Shown: in pieces, positions 1 through 5,088 of the stretch
How positions within the stretch are numbered: the first letter of the stretch is position 1
Layout: the number at the start of each line of letters is the position of its first letter
Made by a program: the position numbers and the translations under genes
Notes under the pieces: model-generated
What the model saw: only the letters and a program-made list of their open reading frames with translations
Databases searched by the model: none
What the model was told of the DNA's origin: nothing
Origin: Acidimicrobiia bacterium
GTDB lineage: Bacteria > Actinomycetota > Acidimicrobiia > Spongiisociales > ZC4RG35
Direction: 5' to 3'
Assembly (NCBI GenBank): GCA_025929005.1
Contig: JAICND010000141.1
Location: 1 to 5,088 of the forward strand
Length of the DNA stretch: 5,088 bases

Positions 1-44
1 ATGAGATCGATGAACACGTCTTCGTCATCAACCGCCGCGAGTGA
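1..44 (+). CDS. C-terminal tail of an unidentified protein, cut by the left window edge
   Basis: In the third forward frame the sequence reads without interruption from the edge to a TGA at 42-44, giving a tail of EIDEHVFVINRRE. Of the 13 complete codons, 11 end in G or C (runs such as cac gtc ttc gtc atc aac cgc cgc gag), which matches the codon style of the confirmed genes here. The other two forward frames look less coding-like. Too little is visible to name the protein. It would be convergent with the winged-helix regulator and overlap that gene's 3' end by 17 bp (28-44). The alternative is chance, since the fragment is short, so this is a tentative call resting mainly on codon bias. Confidence 0.42.
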   Translation, partial: EIDEHVFVINRRE

Positions 45-378
45 GTTTCGAGTTTTTGTCGGGTTGCCATTTGTGAGCGCGCCGTCTGAGCCCGTCTAGC
101 TGCTGCCAGTGTTGGTCTATCGATTGCTGCCCCACCTTGGTGAGACTGAGTCGTGTAAGAGGTACTTTCCGCTCAAAGGTCTTGTCGACCTGTACCAGGC
201 CGGCGGTCTCGAGTTTGGCGATATGGCTCGAGAGGTTTCCCTTCGTAAGCCCGGTGAGCCGTTGCAGATAGAGGAAGTCGGCGCTGCGACAGGCAGCCAG
301 TGCGGTGAGGATGGACAGACGCGCTGGCTCGTGAACGAGCCGATCCAGTTCGGCCAACTCCTCGAAGGGCTGGCTCAC
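28..378 (-). CDS. Winged-helix transcriptional regulator (HTH_34 / MarR-ArsR-like)
   Basis: This 116-residue protein is a small one-domain DNA-binding regulator. After the leader containing AELDRLVHEPARLSIL (about 9-24) comes a helix-turn-helix. The positioning helix is about 34-43 and the recognition helix is about 45-59, TKGNLSSHIAKLETAG. A basic beta-wing follows at about 61-80, with K66, R70 and K71, and a short dimerisation-type helix at about 82-100. The 'GLTKGNLSSHIAKLE.AG' pattern and the length match the PF13601-type winged-helix family. No extra ligand-binding or metal-binding cysteine cluster is seen, so the inducer is unknown. The start is a GTG whose first four bases (GTGA) contain the stop of the upstream membrane-protein gene. 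There is no clear Shine-Dalgarno, so translation is probably coupled. By inference it may regulate its own unit through the palindrome at 1022-1040. The basic C-terminal tail (KWQPDKNSKLTRGG) overlaps the tail of the convergent left-edge gene. Confidence 0.88.
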   Translation of the reverse strand: MSQPFEELAELDRLVHEPARLSILTALAACRSADFLYLQRLTGLTKGNLSSHIAKLETAGLVQVDKTFERKVPLTRLSLTKVGQQSIDQHWQQLDGLRRRAHKWQPDKNSKLTRGG

Positions 379-998
379 GGGATGCTGTCGGCTTCGGAGC
401 CGGTTGCTACCGGTGGGAGCAAGCGACGCAACTCCAAGTGATCGAGCACCCCGCCGACCATGTAGATGCCACCGAGGACGATGAAGAAAAGGCTGAGGAT
501 TGGGCTACCGCTGGCAACCACATTGAGGGTGGGCAGGAAGGCCAGCACCATCAGCCCTCCCGCCGCCACCAGATAGTGATGACGGCCCCGCCCGGTGGAC
601 CACCAGTAAGCGACGATCGCCACCGCCCAGATGATGCCCGAGAGGAAAAAAGGAATGCGGGTCAGACCGTCGACCAGCAATGAGGCCGCCATTGCCGGGT
701 AGAAGACGAACCACTTGAGGGCATTGCGACGGGCATGTTGGCCGGGAATGCCACTGACATGGCCGAACTCTCTTCGGTAGTACCTCCCGATCGCCATTGA
801 AGCGCCGAGAGCGGCGAGCAGCGCCCCGATCAGAACCGCGTCTTCAGTCGATTCGGTGAACGGCCACCAATCGCTCCAGAGCAGGCCAGCGATCAGCATG
901 ATGAATCCTCCCGGCACCCATCGCAGCCCTTGCCAGAAGAAGTAGTTGGCGGTGACGCCCCGGATCCGTTCGAGCCTTGCTGATTCCGATACCTTCAT
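375..998 (-). CDS. Polytopic membrane protein of unknown function, paired with the regulator
   Basis: This 207-residue protein has about six predicted membrane helices by hydrophobicity, near residues 24-41, 53-72, 93-112, 117-133, 141-161 and 167-186. A positively charged loop lies between helices 2 and 3 (GRYYRREFGH... and HARRN), with short hydrophilic ends. I do not recognise an enzymatic or transport motif. It is probably an integral cytoplasmic-membrane protein. The chosen start is the ATG at 998: a strong GGAGG lies at 1008-1004, five bases upstream. A longer in-frame GTG at 1013 would add five residues (212 aa), but its codons run through this Shine-Dalgarno. The stop TGA (377-375) overlaps the GTG start of the winged-helix gene by four bases, so the two form a translationally coupled pair with the membrane gene first. 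Membrane protein plus small winged-helix regulator is a recurring pairing. Here the regulator may control the membrane gene's own transcription, which is an inference. Confidence 0.85.
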   Translation of the reverse strand: MKVSESARLERIRGVTANYFFWQGLRWVPGGFIMLIAGLLWSDWWPFTESTEDAVLIGALLAALGASMAIGRYYRREFGHVSGIPGQHARRNALKWFVFYPAMAASLLVDGLTRIPFFLSGIIWAVAIVAYWWSTGRGRHHYLVAAGGLMVLAFLPTLNVVASGSPILSLFFIVLGGIYMVGGVLDHLELRRLLPPVATGSEADSIP

Positions 999-1003
999 CG
1001 ATG

Positions 1004-1010
1004 CCTCCAA
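1004..1010 (-). promoter_or_regulatory. Shine-Dalgarno site that fixes the membrane-protein start
   Basis: On the minus strand the bases TTGGAGG (1010-1004) are followed by the five-base spacer CATCG and then ATG (998-996). This is a near-ideal ribosome binding site and supports the internal ATG rather than the GTG at 1013. It is the only obvious Shine-Dalgarno among the visible gene starts of this window. Confidence 0.75.
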
Positions 1011-1021
1011 CACTTACAGAC

Positions 1022-1040
1022 TGGTTTGCACTGCAGACCA
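1022..1040. promoter_or_regulatory. 19-bp near-perfect palindrome, candidate operator
   Basis: The bases TGGTTTGCACTGCAGACCA form an odd-centred inverted repeat with nine-base arms. Eight of nine positions are complementary; the exception is T1026 opposite G1036. It lies in the divergent gap, covers the candidate -10 and start point of the leftward unit, and ends 23 bases before its ATG. Its size and dyad symmetry fit a site for a dimeric winged-helix protein. The regulator encoded at 28-378 is the natural candidate, but nothing in the sequence proves that pairing. A small RNA hairpin in the leader is an alternative reading. Confidence 0.45.
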
Positions 1041-1064
1041 TACCAGGACGCCGGGGAACCGCAA
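1037..1064 (-). promoter_or_regulatory. Candidate sigma-70-type extended -10 promoter for the membrane protein/regulator unit
   Basis: Reading leftwards, a weak -35 TTGCGG (1064-1059) is followed by 16 bases and then TATGGT (1042-1037). A TG dinucleotide one base before the hexamer gives the extended form TGGTATGGT. Transcription would start near 1030, leaving a leader of about 30 bases that includes the GGAGG site. The -35 matches consensus only in TTG, so the call rests on the extended -10 and its position. The -10 is overlapped by the palindrome at 1022-1040. Confidence 0.35.
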
Positions 1065-1080
1065 CACCGTCTGAGGGCTA

Positions 1081-1098
1081 GGGTTCGGATCCAGACCC
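1081..1098. promoter_or_regulatory. Weaker 18-bp palindrome abutting the reductase start codon
   Basis: The bases GGGTTCGGATCCAGACCC have dyad symmetry GGGTnnGGATCCnnACCC (seven of nine positions per arm) and end directly at the ATG at 1099. The right half, CCAGACCC, resembles the right half of the 1022-1040 palindrome, GCAGACCA, sharing CAGACC. It could be a second operator over the translation or transcription start of the rightward unit. GGAT at 1087-1090 could also serve as a weak ribosome site. The symmetry is less striking than that of the first palindrome and could be chance. Confidence 0.22.
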
Positions 1099-1674
1099 AT
1101 GAGACGCCTCATCCTTCAGCAGTTCACAACCATCGACGGGCTCGCAGCCAACGAACAGGGTGACACCGACTTCATCTCGCTATATGCACAACAGCGCGAC
1201 GAGAGTTTCATACGTGAGGCCACGGAGTTCCTCGACACCGTCGACACGATGATCCTCGGGCGGAAAACCTACGAGCTCTTCGCCGGGTATTGGCCGGAAG
1301 CATCGGGCGACGACGCCGAGTTCGGAAAGAAGCTCAACTCGCTCAAGAAGTACGTGGTCTCCTCCACCCTGCAGGAGGCGCCCTGGGGCAAATGGGAGCC
1401 GGCGCAAATCATCGCCAGCGACCCAGCGAGCCGAATCAACGCCCTCCGCCAGGAAGAGGGCAAGGACATCGTGATCTGGGGAAGCATCACCCTCGCTACC
1501 GCACTGTTGCAGAGCGGTCTCATCGATGAGATCCAACTGAGAGTTGTCCCGGTCGTGTTGGGGCGGGGGCGCCAGCTGTTCGAAGGCGATGTCGACCTCC
1601 AGAAGCTCAAGCTTCTGGAAGCGAATCCTCACGATCGCGGATTGGTGTTGCTTCGCTATCAGTCCACGGGCTGA
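1099..1674 (+). CDS. Dihydrofolate-reductase-fold protein (RibD C-terminal domain family, YyaP-like)
   Basis: This 191-residue protein is a single RibD_C/DHFR-like domain, a fold that binds NADPH and reduces pterin, pyrimidine or related substrates. Visible marks are the N-terminal strand and TIDG loop (11-14) and the nucleotide-binding GRKTYE (54-59). KKYVVSSTL follows at 83-91. The family's C-terminal signature is DIVIWGS (123-129) followed by LLQSGLIDE (136-144) and then PVVLGRGRQLF (151-161). The length is normal for stand-alone family members and nothing is truncated. Such proteins are often labelled dihydrofolate reductase without biochemical proof, so the substrate is unknown and a housekeeping FolA or RibD assignment is not justified. 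It is cytoplasmic, with no signal or membrane segment. The ATG is the first available start in the frame and is preceded by only a weak GGAT, so a leaderless mRNA is possible. The cyclase gene follows after 11 bp, almost certainly in the same transcript. Confidence 0.9.
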   Translation: MRRLILQQFTTIDGLAANEQGDTDFISLYAQQRDESFIREATEFLDTVDTMILGRKTYELFAGYWPEASGDDAEFGKKLNSLKKYVVSSTLQEAPWGKWEPAQIIASDPASRINALRQEEGKDIVIWGSITLATALLQSGLIDEIQLRVVPVVLGRGRQLFEGDVDLQKLKLLEANPHDRGLVLLRYQSTG

Positions 1675-1685
1675 TCGCAGCACCA

Positions 1686-4600
1686 ATGCAGACTTTCCTC
1701 TTCACCGACATCGAAGGTAGCACCCGGCTGTGGGAGCAGTATCCCGAGGAAATGGCCGCGGCGCTTTCCCGGCACGATGCGATCCTCACGGGTGCCATCG
1801 CCGAGGCTCGGGGCCAGGTGGTGAAGACGACCGGTGACGGCATCCTCGCCCGCTTCGAGTCTCCACAGGGCACCTTTGCTGCCGCGGTCCAAGCTCAAAG
1901 GAATCTCCGCGACGAGGCGTGGGGAGTGACCGGCCCCTTGCGCGTGCGGATGGGTGTCCACACCGGCGAGAGCCAGGAACGGGACGGCGACTACTTCGGT
2001 CCGACCCTGAACCGCACCGCCCGGATCATGGCGGCCGGCCATGGCGGCCAGGTGTTGTGCTCGTCCGCCGCCGTTGCGAATGTGGCCGATCGGCTTCCCC
2101 CGGGGGCGAGCCTCCGCGACCTCGGCATCCACCGTCTCAAGGACCTAACCCTGCCCGAGCATCTCTACCAGCTCGTCCATGACGACCTCGACAGCGAGTT
2201 TCCCCCGCCCATCACTCTCGACTCCCGACCCCATAACCTTCCGCTGCAAACCACCGAGTTCTTCGGGCGTGAAGCCGAGATCTCCACGATCGGCGCCATG
2301 TTGAGTTCTCCCACCACCAGGTTGGTCACCATTACTGGTCCCGGTGGCGCCGGTAAGACCCGGCTCGCTCTCCAGGTGGCTGCCGAACAGTTCGATCGGT
2401 TCTCTGACGGAGTCTTCTTTGTCGATCTGTCCTCCGAGCGAGTCCCCAACGCCGCCTACGAAGCGATCGTCCGGGCCCTGGCCCTGCCGACGTCGGGAGG
2501 TGGAGAGCCCCTCGCAAACCTCAAGGCACGGTTACGGGACAAGACGATGCTGCTGGTCCTCGACAACTTCGAGCAGGTAACCGCCGCCGGAACCGGTATC
2601 GCCGAACTGCTGCAGCACGCCCCGAAGTTAAAGGTGATCGTGACCAGCCGGGAGACGCTACGGGTCCGGGCGGAGCAGGTCTTCCCGGTTCCCCCGCTCT
2701 CGCTGCCCCATCCCAAGCGCTCGACCGCCGAGATCGCCACCTCCGAAGCGGTGCAACTCTTCGTCGAGCGGGCAATGGCTGTTCGTCCCGGGTTCGCAGT
2801 GACCGACGACAACGCCTCCGATATTGCCCAGATCTGTCTCCGGCTCGATGGCCTTCCCCTCGCCATCGAGTTGGCCGCTGCTCGTCTCAAACTCTTCTCT
2901 CCGGCGGATCTACTCGAACGTCTCCGCAGCCGTCTCGACGTGCTCGGGGCTGGCGGTCGTGATCTTCCGGATCGACAGCGCACCTTGTGGGGGGCGATCG
3001 GGTGGAGCTACGAGTTGCTCGACCCCGAGGAGCGGGAAGTGTTCGAGTTGATGTCGGTCTTCTCGCCCACCCGCCTGAAGGCGATCGAGACTGTGGCCGC
3101 ATCGCTTGGCATCGGCTCCGTTCTCGATCCCCTCGGCGCCCTGGTCGACAAGAGCCTGATCCGTAGCGACGAGAGCGGCGGGTCACAGCGCTTCTCGATG
3201 CTGCTGATGATCAAGGAGTACGCCGAGACGTTGCTGGCCAAAAATCCCGAACGGGAGCACACGGTGCGGCGGGCCCACGCTCTCCACTTCTCAACCTTCG
3301 CCCAGCAGCTCAAGGATCGGCTGAGCGGAGCCCAGCGTGACTTGGCCCTGGCCGAGCTGGAGTCAGAGATCGGCAACCTGCGCGCGGCTTGGCGTTACTG
3401 GGTGGATCAGAACGATCTCGAGCAACTCTTTCGCCTGATCGACGGTCTGTGGGCGCTGCACGAGGCCAAGGGTTGGTACCACGCCGCTATCGAACTTGCC
3501 TCCGACTCTCTCGAGGTGCTGGGTCGAGCAGAACCGAGCGAGGAGTTGGCGGCCGAAGAGATCACTCTTCGCACCAGCCTGGCTCGGGCGGTCATGGCGG
3601 TGCGTGGCTATGGGCCGGAGGTGGAGGAAGCCTTTCGCAAGGTCCTCGACATGACCGAGGCAAAAGGTTCCGCCGCGCAACGCTTCCCCGTGATCCGGGC
3701 CCTCGCCACCTATTACATGAACCTCACCGACTTTGGTCGCGCCGCAGAGATGGGACGCCGCCTTCTCGAGATCGGCGAACGTGAGGGAGATGAGTCCGTC
3801 CTGGTGGAGGGTCACTACGTGTTAGGGACCAACCTCGCCTTCAGTGGTGACCTCGACAATGGGCTCTCCCATCTTGAGCGCGCCATCGAACTTCACGATC
3901 CCCGCGTGCACGGCTCTAACCGCTTCCGACTCGGTCCCAACACCGGCGTCGTAGCCCGGGTCGCCTCCGGACTCCTTCTCTGGCAATGCGGCGAGGTGGA
4001 ACGAGGGATCGAACGCGTTGGCGCCGCCCTGGACTTGGCCCTCCAAATCAACCACCCGTACAGCATTGCCTACGCCACCTACCACTGCGGCTTTCTAGCC
4101 CTCGGTCGGTATCGGTTCGAGGAGGCGCTGGTCAAGGCGCGGGAACTGGCGAGCGTGGCCGAGGAGAACGACTACACGTTGTGGGGGACGCTTGCCACGG
4201 TGCTAGAGGGCGTGTCCCTGACTGCCCTAGGCCAGCCGGAAAAGGGGCTTGCCCTGACGGAGGCCGGGATCGATCTCTACCGCGGGCTGTCGGCACCCCC
4301 CATCTTTTGGCCATTGGTACTAAGTCTGCGGGCCACGGTCCACGCTTTCGCTGGCCGACCGGATCGGGCTCTGGAGCTGATCGACGACGCAATTGCTACA
4401 GAAGGCGGAAACGACCCCACTCTGCTGATGTTCAAAGGCGACTTCCTTCTGCTGGTGCCCGAGCCCGACCCCACCCTCGCCGAAACGGTCTATCTGAAAG
4501 CAATGGAACTCGCGCGCGCGCAACGAGTGCGCTTCACCGAACTCAAAATCCTGACCCGACTGGTGCGATTGTGGCGAGTCGGCGATCGCAGGCCGGACGG

Positions 4601-4697
4601 CAGCGAAGAACTGTCGGCGCTCTACGCCACGTTCACTGACGGATTCGAAGAGGTAGATCTGATGCTGGCAAAAGAAGTGATCTCCTCCGTCGCTTAA
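1686..4697 (+). CDS. Class III nucleotide cyclase - STAND NTPase - TPR signalling protein
   Basis: This 1003-residue cytosolic multidomain protein has three parts. Residues 1-165 form a class III cyclase catalytic domain. Metal ligands are D8 (FTDIEGST) and D51 (KTTGDG), the ATP-specifying pair is K47 and D102, and the transition-state residues are N109 and R113. The spacings (K47-D51 four; D102-N109-R113 seven and four) equal those of catalytically active homologues, so cAMP synthesis is the likely activity. Residues about 185-515 are a COG3903/NB-ARC-like STAND module: Walker A GPGGAGKT (218-225), Walker B LLVLDN (289-294, D293), VTSR (319-322), GLPLAIELA (389-397) and a winged-helix part (about 432-515). 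Residues about 560-1000 are helical TPR-like pairs, ending in the family-typical FTDGF...DL..AK tail (983-996). No C-terminal LuxR helix-turn-helix is present, unlike mycobacterial relatives such as Rv0386. The ATG is the only start available; no Shine-Dalgarno precedes it and it lies 11 bp after the reductase stop, suggesting coupled translation. Confidence 0.93.
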   Translation: MQTFLFTDIEGSTRLWEQYPEEMAAALSRHDAILTGAIAEARGQVVKTTGDGILARFESPQGTFAAAVQAQRNLRDEAWGVTGPLRVRMGVHTGESQERDGDYFGPTLNRTARIMAAGHGGQVLCSSAAVANVADRLPPGASLRDLGIHRLKDLTLPEHLYQLVHDDLDSEFPPPITLDSRPHNLPLQTTEFFGREAEISTIGAMLSSPTTRLVTITGPGGAGKTRLALQVAAEQFDRFSDGVFFVDLSSERVPNAAYEAIVRALALPTSGGGEPLANLKARLRDKTMLLVLDNFEQVTAAGTGIAELLQHAPKLKVIVTSRETLRVRAEQVFPVPPLSLPHPKRSTAEIATSEAVQLFVERAMAVRPGFAVTDDNASDIAQICLRLDGLPLAIELAAARLKLFSPADLLERLRSRLDVLGAGGRDLPDRQRTLWGAIGWSYELLDPEEREVFELMSVFSPTRLKAIETVAASLGIGSVLDPLGALVDKSLIRSDESGGSQRFSMLLMIKEYAETLLAKNPEREHTVRRAHALHFSTFAQQLKDRLSGAQRDLALAELESEIGNLRAAWRYWVDQNDLEQLFRLIDGLWALHEAKGWYHAAIELASDSLEVLGRAEPSEELAAEEITLRTSLARAVMAVRGYGPEVEEAFRKVLDMTEAKGSAAQRFPVIRALATYYMNLTDFGRAAEMGRRLLEIGEREGDESVLVEGHYVLGTNLAFSGDLDNGLSHLERAIELHDPRVHGSNRFRLGPNTGVVARVASGLLLWQCGEVERGIERVGAALDLALQINHPYSIAYATYHCGFLALGRYRFEEALVKARELASVAEENDYTLWGTLATVLEGVSLTALGQPEKGLALTEAGIDLYRGLSAPPIFWPLVLSLRATVHAFAGRPDRALELIDDAIATEGGNDPTLLMFKGDFLLLVPEPDPTLAETVYLKAMELARAQRVRFTELKILTRLVRLWRVGDRRPDGSEELSALYATFTDGFEEVDLMLAKEVISSVA
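4694..4697. other. Shared TTAA double stop of two convergent genes
   Basis: The four bases TTAA contain TAA for the plus strand (4695-4697, end of the cyclase gene) and TAA for the minus strand (4696-4694, end of the nucleotidyltransferase-like gene). There is no intergenic space for a bidirectional terminator, so each transcript must run into the other gene's antisense or end within coding sequence. Confidence 0.9.
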
Positions 4698-5088
4698 GAC
4701 TCGTTCTCTCGCTCGAGCCTTTCAAGCAACATTCGCAGGGTGGGCAGAGAGGCTCGGTCCCGCTCTCTTCCGGCTGCCTCCTTGGAGCGAATGACGTCAG
4801 CCAGCGACGCCACCTGTACTACAAAGCCTTCCAATTCATACGTGACGGCGTCGCGCGCTAGGTCGGGATAGCCCCGAGTCCCCGACGGAACCCAGGAGAT
4901 GTCCAGTGGTCCGGCCTCCGTGATCAGATTCCAGGCCTGTGCCTGGACGAGAGTCTCGGGAGCGATGTCAAACCTGAGCCCTCGGGGCGAGTCGGAAGCA
5001 TGGACCCTGGCATCCAATTGGCGCAACGCTTCGGCAATGCGGGTCAGGTTTTCCGGCGAGGGATCGGGGCAGATGTCGGCGTCTCCGG
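4694..5088 (-). CDS. Nucleotidyltransferase-fold protein (MNT/AbiEii-like), N-terminus cut by the right window edge
   Basis: The minus-strand frame is open from the window edge to TAA (4696-4694), giving about 130 visible residues. Translating past the first available start (TTG at 5026) adds 20 residues beginning GDADICPDPSPENL. DAD is the two-aspartate metal motif of the polymerase-beta-like nucleotidyltransferase fold. A third acidic position appears in GPLDIS. The later stretch VASLADVIRSKEAAGRERDR is typical of actinobacterial nucleotidyltransferase-like and AbiEii-related proteins. The usual GG/GS loop and start must lie beyond 5088, so TTG 5026 is not the start. The family includes toxin-antitoxin nucleotidyltransferases and many uncharacterised proteins. 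No partner gene is visible here, so a toxin role cannot be claimed. It is convergent with the cyclase gene, sharing the TTAA at 4694-4697. Confidence 0.8.
   Translation of the reverse strand, partial: GDADICPDPSPENLTRIAEALRQLDARVHASDSPRGLRFDIAPETLVQAQAWNLITEAGPLDISWVPSGTRGYPDLARDAVTYELEGFVVQVASLADVIRSKEAAGRERDRASLPTLRMLLERLERENES

Larger units (their letters stand above)
999..1098. other. Divergent intergenic region
   Basis: This 100-bp gap is the only clear non-coding stretch. It separates the leftward membrane protein/regulator unit from the rightward reductase/cyclase unit and must hold the start signals for both. It contains the GGAGG site, the candidate leftward promoter and two palindromes listed separately. 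I could not find a convincing -35/-10 pair for the rightward unit; TAGGGT at 1079-1084 is at best a poor -10. Confidence 0.8.

Noticed and set aside
1..99. Short plus-strand frame beginning with ATG at position 1
   Set aside because: It is only 32 codons, has poor third-position GC bias compared with frame 3, and shows no motif.
109..441. 110-aa plus-strand frame over the regulator
   Set aside because: It is antisense to the well-supported winged-helix gene and its translation shows no coherent fold or family pattern.
999..1013. Longer start (GTG at 1013) for the membrane protein
   Set aside because: The five extra codons run over the GGAGG site that is ideally spaced for the ATG at 998, so the longer form is less likely.
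1180..1686. 168-aa minus-strand frame opposite the reductase gene
   Set aside because: It lies antisense to a gene with strong family motifs and shows no domain of its own.
3986..4639. 217-aa plus-strand frame inside the cyclase gene
   Set aside because: It is rich in Arg, Gly and Pro with no recognisable domain, a typical high-GC shadow of the clearly coding TPR region in another frame.
4500..4697. LuxR-type DNA-binding domain at the C-terminus of the cyclase protein
   Set aside because: Expected from some relatives, but residues 940-1003 read as the TPR-end motif (FTDGF, DL..AK) with no helix-turn-helix signature.
4660..4760. Rho-independent terminator between the convergent genes
   Set aside because: There is no intergenic space, and I see no strong GC stem followed by a T run on either strand.
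5024..5026. TTG at 5026 as the start of the nucleotidyltransferase-like gene
   Set aside because: The frame stays open to the window edge and encodes the conserved DADICP region upstream, so the true start is outside the window.
1..5088. CRISPR array, tRNA, rRNA, insertion sequence or phage module
   Set aside because: There are no regularly spaced repeats, no tRNA-like cloverleaf, no transposase or integrase frame and no terminal inverted repeats visible by eye.

Overview
The window is a high-GC bacterial segment, roughly 60% GC by eye, with a strong preference for G or C in third codon positions. The cyclase-STAND-TPR gene, the short winged-helix regulator and the abundance of translation starts without a Shine-Dalgarno sequence suggest an uncultured Actinomycetota (for example Acidimicrobiia-like). 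Chloroflexota remains possible. No rRNA, tRNA, insertion sequence or CRISPR array is visible, and coding density is very high. The only real non-coding gap is 100 bp (999-1098).

Left block (1-998). A likely C-terminal tail of a plus-strand gene enters from the left edge and stops at 44. It converges on, and overlaps by 17 bp, a minus-strand two-gene unit. That unit is a six-helix membrane protein of unknown function (998 to 375) followed by a small HTH_34/MarR-like winged-helix regulator (378 to 28). The two are fused by a GTGA overlap. The membrane gene has a good Shine-Dalgarno that picks an internal ATG (998) over the longer GTG start.

Divergent gap (999-1098). This carries a plausible extended -10 promoter for the leftward unit and a 19-bp near-perfect palindrome sitting on it. 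A weaker 18-bp palindrome directly abuts the start of the rightward unit. The two share a half-site-like core, so a regulator, perhaps the one encoded in the left block, may control both directions.

Right block (1099-4697). A RibD-C/DHFR-fold reductase-like protein (191 aa) is followed after 11 bp by a 1003-aa protein. From N to C terminus this has a class III nucleotide cyclase domain with ATP-type K/D specificity residues, a STAND NTPase (COG3903-like), a winged-helix segment and a long TPR solenoid. It looks like a one-protein signal sensor and second-messenger producer: the TPR region would sense a ligand or partner, the STAND module would act as a nucleotide switch, and the cyclase would be the output. 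That mechanism is inferred from architecture.

Right edge (4694-5088). A minus-strand nucleotidyltransferase-fold protein lacks its N-terminus at the window edge and converges on the cyclase gene. The two genes share a single TTAA in which each strand reads its own TAA stop. I see no clear phage, defence or transposon island. The most distinctive items are the cyclase-STAND protein and its reductase partner, the divergent palindromes, and the extremely tight convergent gene ends.
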